Of a stretch of 56,231 bases of DNA, positions 15,922 to 24,392 are shown in pieces. The notes under the pieces were generated by a model, which did no database searches, had not been told where the DNA came from, and worked only from the letters and a program-made list of their open reading frames with translations. The stretch's first letter is position 1. The number at the start of each line of letters is the position of its first letter. The position numbers and the translations under genes are program-made. The DNA comes from Bacteroidota bacterium (GTDB taxonomy: Bacteria; Bacteroidota; Bacteroidia; Chitinophagales; Saprospiraceae): NCBI GenBank assembly GCA_009908745.1, contig JAAAOU010000112.1:1-56231 (forward strand), in the 5' to 3' direction.

Positions 15922-15956
15922 TCCGCCTCCGGGTATGAATTTCGGAGGCGGGTTTT
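15922..15956. terminator. Bidirectional terminator between ctaA and the yqeY-like gene
   Basis: CCGCCTCCG (15923-15931) pairs perfectly with CGGAGGCGG (15943-15951), followed by GTTTTC, in the gap between convergent genes. Confidence 0.75.
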
Positions 15957-16063
15957 CATACTGGCGGTGAAGGGGCAAAGTGCCCGGCTATTTTGACGGA
16001 TTACCAATGATCACCAAATGGTGCGTATAAATCAGGTGGACCGTTACGCTACTAATGATTTAG

Positions 16064-16513
16064 CTAGCCACTCAGTTTTTGCTTGACGGCGGCGGAAATG
16101 GCTTTGCCCTCCGCCCGGCCTGCGAAACGCTTAGTTGCTATGCCCATCACCTTGCCCATGTCTTTCATGGAGCTGGCGCCGGTCTCTTCTATAATTTTTT
16201 CTACCTCGGCGTGAAGTTCTTCCTCGCTCATCTGCTCGGGCAGGTAGTGTTCTATGACTTTAATCTCTTCTTCTTCGATGTTGGCAAGGTCGTCACGGCC
16301 TTCTTTTTGATAAATGGCGAGGGAGTCTTTACGTTGCTTGACCAGCTTTTGCAGCAGTTTGATTTCCTGTTCTTCGGTCATTTCCTCTTTGTCCCCGCTT
16401 GTTTTTTCCAGCAGGATGGCCGCTTTGATCGCACGGATGCCCCGCAGCGCCTTTTGGTCTTTGGCTTTCATGGCGGCTTTGAGGTCTTGCATTACTTTTT
16501 GTTCAAGGCTCAT
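16064..16513 (-). CDS. GatB/YqeY domain protein
   Basis: A 149-aa helical protein of the YqeY family, related to the tRNA-binding tail domain of the GatB amidotransferase subunit. The start at 16513 (MSLEQKVMQDLKAAMKAKD) matches family N-termini better than the in-frame Met 12 codons upstream. Typical blocks are RGIRAIKAAILLEK, IKLLQKLVKQRKDSLAIYQKEGR, IEHYLPEQMSEEELHAEV and MKDMGKVMGIATKRFAGRAEG. The family is thought to bind tRNA-like substrates, but no firm function is known. It lies about 100 nt downstream of the 3' end of ksgA on the same strand. Confidence 0.9.
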   Translation of the reverse strand: MSLEQKVMQDLKAAMKAKDQKALRGIRAIKAAILLEKTSGDKEEMTEEQEIKLLQKLVKQRKDSLAIYQKEGRDDLANIEEEEIKVIEHYLPEQMSEEELHAEVEKIIEETGASSMKDMGKVMGIATKRFAGRAEGKAISAAVKQKLSG

Positions 16514-16617
16514 ATCGTGTAGTTGGTTTAGTACAGCTCTACAACACATTAATGCAGGGGAATGGTTTCCGAAAATGGGCGTATTCAGCGCTGGAGTGGA
16601 GACGTACAGTTAGCCCG

Positions 16618-17403
16618 CTAAGCCTTATCTTTCCGCACCGCCACCCAATTCGTCAGCTGCACAAAGTCCTCCACGCTCAGTTTCTCGGGCCGTTCGTTGA
16701 AAACGGCTTCCTCCTGCAAGATCGGGTCGCCTTTGAGGAAACTTTTCATGGTATTGCGCAGCATCTTGCGGCGTTGGCTGAACGCTTGTTTGACAACGAC
16801 TTTAAACAGCCGGTGGTCGCAGCCGAGCTCCTGATTCGCTTTTCGCGTCAAGCGGATAACGGCGGACTTCACCTTCGGGGGCGGGGTGAATTTGCCTTTA
16901 TCGACTCCAAAGAGGTACTCCCCATCGTAATAGGCTTGCACCAGTACGCTGATGACCCCATACGTCTTACTGCCGGGGGCTGAAACGACCCGCTCGGCCA
17001 CCTCCTTTTGGAACATACCGACGAGTTCCGGGATATAAGCCCGGTTATCTAGCATTTTGAAGAGAATCTGGGAAGAGATATTGTACGGGAAGTTGCCGAT
17101 GACCCCAAACGGCTGTTGTTGATTCAGGGCTGTAAGGTCGGTTTTTAGAAAATTGGCCTCTACGATATGGCCCTGCAGTTCTTCGAAGTACTTGTTCAGG
17201 AAAAGCACCATATCGCGGTCGGCCTCCACCACGACCAACTCCTCCGGCCGCTGAAGCAAATACTGGGTAAGCATACCCCGGCCCGGCCCCACTTCCAGCA
17301 ACCGTTGATAAGCTATGCCTCCCTGCTGCAGGCTATCAGCAATGCGCTGCGCGATACGCTCGCTGTTTAGAAAGTGCTGGCCGTATGATTTTTTTGCTCT
17401 CAA
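16618..17403 (-). CDS. rsmA: 16S rRNA dimethyladenosine transferase RsmA/KsgA
   Basis: A 261-aa Rossmann-fold methyltransferase that dimethylates two adjacent adenosines in the 3' terminal hairpin of 16S rRNA during small-subunit maturation. SAM-binding LEVGPGRG is at residues 36-43, the acidic motif VVVEADRDM at 57-65 and the catalytic NFPYNI at 104-109. The start MRAKKSYGQHFL is the canonical N-terminus. It is divergent from pdxA, whereas in Enterobacteria the two share an operon, so the association is kept although the orientation differs. Confidence 0.97.
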   Translation of the reverse strand: MRAKKSYGQHFLNSERIAQRIADSLQQGGIAYQRLLEVGPGRGMLTQYLLQRPEELVVVEADRDMVLFLNKYFEELQGHIVEANFLKTDLTALNQQQPFGVIGNFPYNISSQILFKMLDNRAYIPELVGMFQKEVAERVVSAPGSKTYGVISVLVQAYYDGEYLFGVDKGKFTPPPKVKSAVIRLTRKANQELGCDHRLFKVVVKQAFSQRRKMLRNTMKSFLKGDPILQEEAVFNERPEKLSVEDFVQLTNWVAVRKDKA

Positions 17404-17411
17404 ATGGGGAA

Positions 17412-17441
17412 TTGTACTTGGTGATAAAATTTATATTTTTG
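17412..17441 (+). promoter_or_regulatory. Promoter of pdxA
   Basis: TTG (17412-17414), a 19-nt spacer and TATTTTTG (17434-17441) match the Bacteroidota promoter pattern. The predicted 5'UTR before the pdxA ATG at 17588 is about 140 nt, unusually long, with no riboswitch recognised in it. Confidence 0.55.
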
Positions 17442-17587
17442 CTTTTTGCGTGAAGCACAACTAGATTACAACTGCCCGCCTAGAAAGTTGCCCTGAGGGA
17501 AGGCCAATACTGTAGAGCAACAGCATCGGTGACTTTCAAACCAAGCAGCTGTTTTTAGAAGCGGGCCAAAGCATACAGCAATTCACA

Positions 17588-18670
17588 ATGGACACAATAA
17601 AGATAGGCATAAGCATTGGCGACATCAACGGCATCGGCCTGGAAGTTATCCTCAAAACTTTTGCGGACGACCGCTTGATGAAGCAGTGCACACCGATGAT
17701 CTATGGTTCTCCCAAGATCGTCTCTTACCACAAGAACATCATCAACAGCGAATTTGAATTTCACACGGTCCACCCCGGCGAGCAGCCGCAGGAGGGCAAA
17801 ATGAACGTGGTCAACTGTTGGCAGGAAAACGTCAACATTACGCTGGGAAAACCCACGGAACTGAGCGGGCAGTACGCCGGCCGATCGCTAGAAGCCGCCG
17901 TCAAAGCCCTGCAAGAAGGGGCCGTCGATGCGCTCGTGACTTCCCCCATCAATAAGAAAGCCATGCAAATGGCACAATTCCCCTTCCCCGGCCATACCGA
18001 GTACCTGGCCCGGGAGTTGGACCGCGGCGAGCACCTGATGTTTATGGTGAATGAGGGCTTGCGTATCGGCTTGGCTACCAACCACCTGCCACTGCGCGAT
18101 GTAGCGGACGCTATCGACAAAAACTTGGTCAAGCGAAAGATTCAAGTCATGGAAGAGTCGCTGCGTATGGACTTCGGCCTGGAGCGGCCCACGATTGCGG
18201 TGCTTGGCCTGAACCCGCACGCGAGCGACGGCGGGGTGCTGGGCAACGAAGAAGAGGAGTTCATCCGGCCGGCCATCGTAGAGCTTAAAAAGAAAGGCAT
18301 GCTGGTGATGGGCCCTTTCCCGGCGGATGGCTTTTTTGGCGCCGGGCAACATCTGAAGTTTGACGGGATTTTAGCGATGTACCACGATCAGGGCCTAGCC
18401 CCTTTCAAGGCCCTCTCCTTCGGCAACGGCGTCAACTTCACAGCAGGCCTGACGCATGTGCGTACCTCGCCCGACCACGGCACCGCCTATGATTTGGCCG
18501 GCGAAAACAAAGCGGATGAGACTTCCTTCCGACGGTCCGTCTATCTGGCTATGGACATCGCCCGGCAGCGGAAGCAATATGTGGAGCTGCACGATAATGC
18601 GATGGGGGCGCGGCAAAAACCAGCCGATGTGGAGGGCGAAGACGAAGTGCTGAAAGAAAACGAGGAGTAG
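17588..18670 (+). CDS. pdxA: 4-hydroxythreonine-4-phosphate dehydrogenase
   Basis: A 360-aa PdxA, which oxidises 4-phosphohydroxy-L-threonine in the DXP-dependent pathway to pyridoxal phosphate. The metal ligands fall at the same positions as in the E. coli enzyme: His166 (NHLPLRDV), His211 (LNPHASDGG) and His266 (MYHDQGLAPFK). The N-terminal GDINGIGLEV, ALVTSPINKK and TSPDHGTAYDLAG are also diagnostic. The C-terminal tail after about residue 340 is a highly acidic and Lys-rich extension (EGEDEVLKENEE) beyond the usual end. It is transcribed away from rsmA from its own promoter. Confidence 0.97.
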   Translation: MDTIKIGISIGDINGIGLEVILKTFADDRLMKQCTPMIYGSPKIVSYHKNIINSEFEFHTVHPGEQPQEGKMNVVNCWQENVNITLGKPTELSGQYAGRSLEAAVKALQEGAVDALVTSPINKKAMQMAQFPFPGHTEYLARELDRGEHLMFMVNEGLRIGLATNHLPLRDVADAIDKNLVKRKIQVMEESLRMDFGLERPTIAVLGLNPHASDGGVLGNEEEEFIRPAIVELKKKGMLVMGPFPADGFFGAGQHLKFDGILAMYHDQGLAPFKALSFGNGVNFTAGLTHVRTSPDHGTAYDLAGENKADETSFRRSVYLAMDIARQRKQYVELHDNAMGARQKPADVEGEDEVLKENEE

Positions 18671-18734
18671 GCTAATACACAAAAGGCATAGATTTTCGCC
18701 CATTTACTCAACATTTGTAGAGGATAAGGTGATA

Positions 18735-18912
18735 TAATAGTCTGACAACTCAGGATTTGTGAAAATATGACGCCGCTATTTTTTTGGCTAGCAAGGCAAG
18801 AAACGCAGGCATCCCGATGGCTATCGGGAAAGCTACGGCGAGGCTTCTTAACGCAGCTAGCCGGGAAAAGAGCAAGTCAGAATTCACAAATTTCGGGTTG
18901 TTAGACTATAAG
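18735..18912. repeat. Palindromic MITE/REP-like element with inverted termini
   Basis: The element is bounded by imperfect inverted repeats of about 28 nt: 18737-18763 (TAGTCTGACAACTCAGG then ATTTGTGAA) and 18883-18911 (TTCACAAAT then GGGTTGTTAGACTATA), matching at about 23 of 29 positions. Inside, GGCTAGC (18786-18792) faces GCTAGCC (18856-18862), and the centre is a perfect CCCGAT-GGCT-ATCGGG hairpin. It has no coding capacity. Part of it recurs at 1-66 in opposite orientation and more weakly at 37643-37700. The rest of the intergenic stretch (18671-19014) holds only the TonB receptor promoter. Confidence 0.65.
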
Positions 18913-18974
18913 CACGTTGGTAGATCATTTCCGTACGATGGTTGAAAAAATGATAGCACTCGTACGGTACAGTC

Positions 18975-18982
18975 TATCTTTG
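18975..18982 (+). promoter_or_regulatory. -7 element of the TonB receptor/DUF4249 operon
   Basis: TATCTTTG, a match to TAnnTTTG, lies 33 nt before the ATG at 19015. The nearest upstream TTG is about 30 nt away, longer than ideal. Confidence 0.5.
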
Positions 18983-19014
18983 CACCGCTTTTTAAAGAAA
19001 CAACCCGATTCTCT

Positions 19015-21362
19015 ATGAAAACTTTTCTACCGCTCTGGCTGAGCCTGTTCGTGCTTACTCTAGGCACTGCGCAAGAGGTTACGGTGAGTGGCTCTATCGC
19101 TGACGCCGATAATGGCGAAACACTTATCGGGGCTACCGTTGTAGCTAAGGGCTTGGACCAAGGTACGACTTCCAATGCCTACGGCTTTTACTCGCTCTCT
19201 TTGCCCGCCCGTGATTCTTTGACCTTGACATTCAGCTACGTTGGCTACCAGCCGCAGCAGTTGTCATTGTACCTGACTAAAGACACGACAATAAATGTGG
19301 AGCTGGGCACCGGCGTGGAATTGGATGAGGTGGTCGTAAAGGCCAATTCGTACCGCGAGCAGATCAACTCTACTGAGATGAGCGTGGAAGCTATCTCGAC
19401 CCGCGAGGCTAAAATCCTGCCGGTGCTGCTCGGCGAGAGCGACATCCTGAAAACCATACAGCTCAAGCCGGGCATCCCCTCCGGCAGCGAAGGGCGGACC
19501 GGGCTGTTCGTACGCGGCGGGGCCAGCGACCAAAACCTGATCGTGCTAGACGAGGCTGTAGTGTACAACGCCAACCACCTGTTTGGTTTCTTCAGCACCT
19601 TCAACACGGATGCCGTCAAAGACTTGAAAATCTACAAAGGCGGCTTTCCGGCGCAGTACGGCGGCCGCTTGTCTTCCGTCATCGACGTCAAACTCAAGGA
19701 GGGCAACAACCAAGAACTCTCCGGTTCCGGTGGTGTGGGGCTGATCGCCTCCCGCCTTACCCTGGAAGGGCCCATAAAGGAGGGCAAATCCAGCTTCATC
19801 GTTTCCGGGCGGCGCACCTATGTAGACTTGCTGACCAGTCAGGTGAACCGGGCGAACGAGGGCAATGAGGATTTCTCCCCCATCCCGGATTACTACTTCT
19901 ACGACCTGAATGCCAAAGTGAATTATAAGTTTGGCGAAAAGGACCGCCTGTTCCTCAGCGGGTACTTCGGGCGGGACGTATTCGGTTTTGACGGGGACTT
20001 TTTTGACTTCAACTTCGACTGGGGCAACGCTACGGGCACCGCGCGCTGGAACCACGTATTTAGCCCTAAGCTGTTCGCCAATACTACTTTCACCTACTCG
20101 GATTACCAATACAACATCGAAAACCGGATTACAGGCTTCTCCTTTGGTATTGGTTCTAATATAGAAGACATCAACCTGAAGACGGACTTCTACTACACGC
20201 CCAACAACCAGCATACTATCCGCTTTGGGGCAATGGCCACCCAGCACAACTTCACGGTGGGCCGATTGCAGGCGGGCAGTGACGACGGTATTGTGAGCTT
20301 CTCCGCTGGACAGTCATTCGATGGGCTGGAATTTGGCGCCTACGTCTCGGATGAGCTCGAACTTTCTGAGGCTTTTAGCGCTAATGTGGGGTTGCGCTTT
20401 TCCGGGTTCAACAACGACGGCAAAACCTACGTGGGCTTGGAGCCAAGGTTGGCGGCCCGCTACAAACTCAGCGAACGATTGGCGCTCAAAGGCAGCTACG
20501 CCCGCATGTACCAGTACCTGCACCTTATTGCCAATGCCGGGGTGACTTTGCCGACTGACATCTGGTACCCCTCCACCGAGCGGGTAGCGCCGCAGCGGTC
20601 TGATCAGGTCGCGGTGGGAGGCTCCTACATCCTCGGCGACCAATATTTCCTCAATCTGGAAGGCTACTACAAATGGCTAGACCGGCAGCTGCAGTTTGTG
20701 GACGGCGCGCAAATTTTTGTAAATGACAATTTGGAGGAAGAATTCGCGGTGGGGGAGGGCCGCGCCTACGGCATGGAGTTCAGCATAGAGAAAAAGCAAG
20801 GCCGGCTCACCGGCTGGATTGGCTACACCCTGGCGTTGACCCGCCTGCAGAACTTCGAGACTTTAGACCCCAACGGCCGGTTTGCGCAGGAGTCAGAAGG
20901 CTTTGGCCCCTTCAACCCGATATACGACCGCCGGCACGATATCTCCGTAGTGGCGATGTACGAGATCAGCCGGCGTTTGACGGCCTCTGCTACCTTTGTG
21001 TATGGCTCCGGCGATTTGACTTGGCTGCCGCCGGGCCGTTTTTCCTTCCAGGGCATCGAAGGCGTGCCTTTTGAAGCCGTAGTGCCGGACTTCCGGGAGC
21101 GCAACAACTTCCGCCTACCCGCTTACCACCGGCTTGACCTCGGTCTGGTCATAAAGTTCTTCCCAAAATGGGGGAAAGCGATTTGACCATCAGCGTGGTG
21201 AATGCTTATGACCGCCGCAATGCGTTTTTCATCTTCTTGGAGCCCGAATTTGAGGAGGTGGAGAATAATGGTGTAAACATCGAAGTCCCCACGCGCATCG
21301 CCGCCAATCAGGTCTCCCTCTTTCCCATTTTGCCTTCCATTACCTGGAACTTTAAATTTTAA
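19015..21362 (+). CDS. TonB-dependent receptor (SusC/CirA-like) with a 3' frameshift
   Basis: An outer-membrane import receptor. A signal peptide (MKTFLPLWLSLF...GTAQ, residues 1-19) precedes a carboxypeptidase-regulatory-like beta-sandwich (about 22-105). A TonB plug (about 120-225; LFVRGGASDQNLIVLDEA and GGFPAQYGGRLSSVIDVK) and a 22-stranded barrel follow. The 0-frame stops at 21186, but the frame from 21168 to 21362 encodes the missing last strands, including TISVVNAYDRRNAFF and ending SITWNFKF. One extra G in the five-G run at 21170-21174 would join them into a normal receptor. This is a sequencing indel, a recent mutation or a slippage site. The downstream DUF4249 gene overlaps its true stop (TAATG). 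Confidence 0.88.
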
Positions 21363-22219
21363 TGAACATGACCCGAAATATCCTACTCGCTATCGTCGCT
21401 ATCGCCACGGTGGCATCCGCCTGCAACCTGGAGCAAGAAGTGGAAATCACCTTGCCGGAATACGACAGCCGGCCAGTAATCGAAGCCTACTTGGAGCCCG
21501 GCAAGCCGTTTAGGCTATTGATCACCCGCAGCGACGGCTACTTCGATGAATTCCCTAGTATAGATAACTTCCCGGGGGGGTTGCTGTACGACAGTGCGCA
21601 GGTATCTATCACCCATCAGGGCGTGGCCTACGAATTGGATAATCAGCTCGCCTTTGACCCTACGGCGGGCAAGCTTTATAATTATGCCTCTTCAGCCACG
21701 GTACCCGAAAATGTAGGAGAACCGTTTGAGCTTTACATCCGGTTTCCGGACGGCACGGAGGCTTTCGCGGAGACTTCGCTGCTGCCGCGTGTGCCGATTG
21801 ACAGCGTGGTGATTGAATTTCCGGAAGGGGATATGCCGGAAGATACTTTGGCGCGGGCGCTTACCTACTTTACGGATGACCCTTCGCAAGTGAATTTTTA
21901 TCGACGGGTGCTGCATGCCGGCAGTTTAGATAGCCTGCAGCAAGACTTTGTAGCGGACGATCAGATTGTTGACGACAGCTTGATTGTGTTCGGGACGGGG
22001 TTTGATTATGCAGAGGGGGATACCGTTATCAACACCCTTTACCATATTACGGAGCCGTACGCCACTTTTTTGGAGAGCCTCAATGCAGCGGTCAGCGCCA
22101 ATGGCAATCCCTTTGGGCAGCCCAGTCCGGTTATTTCTAATATTGAAGGCTCGGCTAATGCCTTGGGGATATTTACTGGCCTTATTTACGACCGGCGGAT
22201 AGATATCGTAGAGCAATAA
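21362..22219 (+). CDS. DUF4249 family lipoprotein, partner of the TonB receptor
   Basis: A 285-aa lipoprotein with signal and lipobox VASAC (Cys21). It belongs to DUF4249, a family found beside SusC-like receptors in Bacteroidota and thought to be a surface substrate-binding partner analogous to SusD, though without the SusD fold being demonstrated. The family features are the N-terminal Ig-like half (EYDSRPVIEAYLEPG, FRLLITRSDGY) and the C-terminal NPFGQPSPVISNIEG then ALGIFTGL. Its ATG overlaps the TAA of the frameshifted receptor, so the pair is translationally coupled if the receptor frame is restored. A bidirectional terminator follows. Confidence 0.88.
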   Translation: MNMTRNILLAIVAIATVASACNLEQEVEITLPEYDSRPVIEAYLEPGKPFRLLITRSDGYFDEFPSIDNFPGGLLYDSAQVSITHQGVAYELDNQLAFDPTAGKLYNYASSATVPENVGEPFELYIRFPDGTEAFAETSLLPRVPIDSVVIEFPEGDMPEDTLARALTYFTDDPSQVNFYRRVLHAGSLDSLQQDFVADDQIVDDSLIVFGTGFDYAEGDTVINTLYHITEPYATFLESLNAAVSANGNPFGQPSPVISNIEGSANALGIFTGLIYDRRIDIVEQ

Positions 22220-22269
22220 AAACGGTGCGCTGATCATTTTCCGCAAAAATGCTCAGAGGAGTGAAAAAA

Positions 22270-22306
22270 CAAAGCCGGAAGCAAATTACTATTGCCTCCG
22301 GCTTTT
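22270..22306. terminator. Bidirectional terminator between DUF4249 and OmpA-like genes
   Basis: AAAGCCGGAAGCAA pairs with TTGCCTCCGGCTTTT around a short loop between two convergent genes. Confidence 0.8.
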
Positions 22307-22346
22307 GTCTTACCGTTGTGTAGGGTATCAGCAAATTGATTTGCTC

Positions 22347-23111
22347 CTAGTTGTCTTTCATCATGCCACCCAAGCTCGGGTTAGGCTGGATGACGGTACG
22401 GCGGTTTTCTTGGCGGCCTTCAGCGGTTTCGTTATCACCGACCGGCATTTCTTCACCGCGGCCAGCAATCGTCAGCTGGCTTGGGTTTGCTCCTTTGCTG
22501 ATCAAGTAGCGTACAACACGGCTGGCACGAGCAACGCTCAGGTCCCAGTTGTCGCGGTAAGCAGCACCTTCGATCAGGCCTTGGTCATCAGTGTGGCCTA
22601 CGACCATCAATTGCAGTTCCGGGTTGTCCTTCAGCGTCATAGCCAGTTCTTCCAAAGCAGCGCGCTCGTCAGCGCCCAGTGCGGTAGAACCGCTGCGGTA
22701 CTGTACTGCTTCGTCGGTTACGACGTAGAGGTTGCCGTCACGCTCTTCCAGCTTCAGGCCAGAGTCGGCGTAAGCGTTGAAGATGCCATTGATTTCTTCC
22801 TTCAGAGCGGCAAGCTCTTTCTCGGTCATGTTAAGTTTTTCCTGCACCTGAGACATTTGGCTTTCCATAGAGCTCATCTTGCCCTCCATGTCAGCGATCT
22901 TGCCGTTTAGTTCGGCTTTGGTAGACTCAAACTCTTCTTCCAGCGCTGCCTTTTCTTCCTGCAGCGTTTTCAGTTGAGATTGCGTTTCCGCCAGTGCCTG
23001 GTCGGTGGCTTCTTTAGCCGCTGCCAATTCGTCGTATTTCTTTTTAGAAACACAAGACTGAAGGGAGCCGATGGCCAAAGTGAAAATCAGTAATTTTACT
23101 ATCAGACGCAT
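22347..23111 (-). CDS. OmpA-family lipoprotein with coiled coil
   Basis: A 254-aa lipoprotein: signal with lipobox SLQSC (Cys20), then a long coiled coil (about residues 28-110, heptads rich in Glu/Lys/Leu), then an OmpA C-terminal peptidoglycan-binding domain (about 125-240). The latter shows LMVVGHTDDQG, RDNWDLSVARASRVVRYL and AGRGEEMPVGDNETAEGRQENRR, which carry the aspartate and arginine that bind diaminopimelate. It tethers the outer membrane to the wall. A second protein of the same architecture is encoded at 36598-37527. A -7 element lies upstream at 23183-23190. Confidence 0.9.
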   Translation of the reverse strand: MRLIVKLLIFTLAIGSLQSCVSKKKYDELAAAKEATDQALAETQSQLKTLQEEKAALEEEFESTKAELNGKIADMEGKMSSMESQMSQVQEKLNMTEKELAALKEEINGIFNAYADSGLKLEERDGNLYVVTDEAVQYRSGSTALGADERAALEELAMTLKDNPELQLMVVGHTDDQGLIEGAAYRDNWDLSVARASRVVRYLISKGANPSQLTIAGRGEEMPVGDNETAEGRQENRRTVIQPNPSLGGMMKDN

Positions 23112-23182
23112 GTTCGTTTGGTTTGATTAGTGAATGATATTGGTTTTTAACGTTTGCCTGCTTTCCGTGGCTTTACAGCTGT

Positions 23183-23190
23183 CAAAGGTA
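23183..23190 (-). promoter_or_regulatory. -7 element of the OmpA-like gene
   Basis: On the minus strand TACCTTTG matches TAnnTTTG 72 nt upstream of the ATG at 23111. No TTG at the ideal distance was found. The 390-nt divergent intergenic region (23112-23500) otherwise holds only the promoter at 23395-23425. Confidence 0.45.
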
Positions 23191-23394
23191 TAAAAAGCTG
23201 GCAATATTTTATAAAACCTGTGATTTGAATACTGTGTCAGGCAAGAAAATATACCCGAAGGCGAAAAAGATGTACCCATTTTACCCTTTTTAGCGGGGCT
23301 TCGGTGTTCCTAACCTGATAAAAAAAGCTTTGTTCTCCCGGCATAAGTAATTGAGGTTTACAATATTTGAACACCGGTGGCAGGCAGTCGAGAA

Positions 23395-23425
23395 TTGGAG
23401 TATCAAAATAATTGGCTTATTTTTG
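23395..23425 (+). promoter_or_regulatory. Promoter of the alpha/beta hydrolase gene
   Basis: TTG (23395-23397), exactly 20 nt of spacer, then TATTTTTG (23418-23425): a full match to the Bacteroidota promoter pattern. Confidence 0.65.
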
Positions 23426-23500
23426 CCGCTGTCCCCGGCAACCGTTCACAAGAAAGCAATGCACGCAAGCAGCATAATTTCTTCATTTATAAACAGCTAG

Positions 23501-24277
23501 ATGGAATACGATATTCAAGAGGATGGGAGGTTTAAGTACATAGAATCCGGCGGTGGCGAAAACAACCTCCTTTTATTACACGGTTTGTTTGGCGCACTGA
23601 GTAACTTTCAGGGTATTATAGACCACTTCTCCAGTCATTATAATGTAGTCGTACCCATCTTACCTATTTTTGAGCTTCCGATCCGGAAAGTCTCCGTGAC
23701 TGGTCTGGTAGACTATGTGGTCGACTTCGTAGAGCAAAAAGGGTATGAAAGCGTCAATGTGCTCGGCAACTCCCTCGGCGGGCATATTGCCTTGTTGTAC
23801 GCTTTGGCAAAACCGGAACGGATCAACTCCATCATCCTTACCGGCAGTTCCGGTTTGTTCGAGAGCGCTATGGGTACGAGCTTCCCGAAGCGGGGCGACT
23901 ACGACTTCATCAAAACAAAGACCGAAGGCACTTTCTACCGCCCGGAGGTGGCTACCAAAGAACTAGTCGACGAGGTCTTCGATATCGTCAACGACCGCAA
24001 CAAAGCTATTCGGGTCATCGCCACGGCCAAGTCCGCCGTCCGCCACAATCTAGGGGATAAGCTTCATCAGATCAAAGCGCCGACTCTGCTCATCTGGGGG
24101 AAGCAGGACCAAATTACCCCCGCTTTCGTAGGCGAGAAGTTTGAAGAACTCATTGAGGATGCCAAATTGATCTTTGTCGATGAGTGCGGGCATGCCCCTA
24201 TGATGGAACACCCCGAAGTGTTTAATCAACACCTCGAAGCTTTTTTAAAAGAAGTAACCAACAAATCGACGGCCTAA
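23501..24277 (+). CDS. Alpha/beta hydrolase
   Basis: A 258-aa cytosolic hydrolase of the alpha/beta fold. The nucleophile elbow is GNSLGG with Ser91, the acid is Asp203 (GKQDQITP) and the base His231 (ECGHAPMMEHP), completing the triad. The oxyanion HGLFGA occurs at 27-32. There is no signal peptide. The sequence resembles the BioH/MhpC-like esterase group, but the substrate cannot be told. It is transcribed alone from a strong promoter and followed by a terminator. Confidence 0.9.
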   Translation: MEYDIQEDGRFKYIESGGGENNLLLLHGLFGALSNFQGIIDHFSSHYNVVVPILPIFELPIRKVSVTGLVDYVVDFVEQKGYESVNVLGNSLGGHIALLYALAKPERINSIILTGSSGLFESAMGTSFPKRGDYDFIKTKTEGTFYRPEVATKELVDEVFDIVNDRNKAIRVIATAKSAVRHNLGDKLHQIKAPTLLIWGKQDQITPAFVGEKFEELIEDAKLIFVDECGHAPMMEHPEVFNQHLEAFLKEVTNKSTA

Positions 24278-24306
24278 GCAAACCTATAGCCGTCTTCAAA
24301 ACACGG

Positions 24307-24333
24307 AAAGCTCCTCCCAAGGGGCTTTTTTTA
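24307..24333 (+). terminator. Terminator after the hydrolase gene
   Basis: AAAGCTCC pairs with GGGGCTTT across a short loop, followed by a run of T residues. Confidence 0.65.
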
Positions 24334-24392
24334 TACCGTACGCACACATTTACTCGTTCTTTTTGTTGAAAAGCTTATACAAAACTCGAACT

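Noticed and set aside
21168-21186. Programmed -1 ribosomal frameshift in the TonB receptor
   Set aside because: In the 0 frame GGG AAA would slip to GGG GAA, which leaves the lysine tRNA mispaired, and no downstream pseudoknot is evident. An indel in the G-run is a simpler reading.
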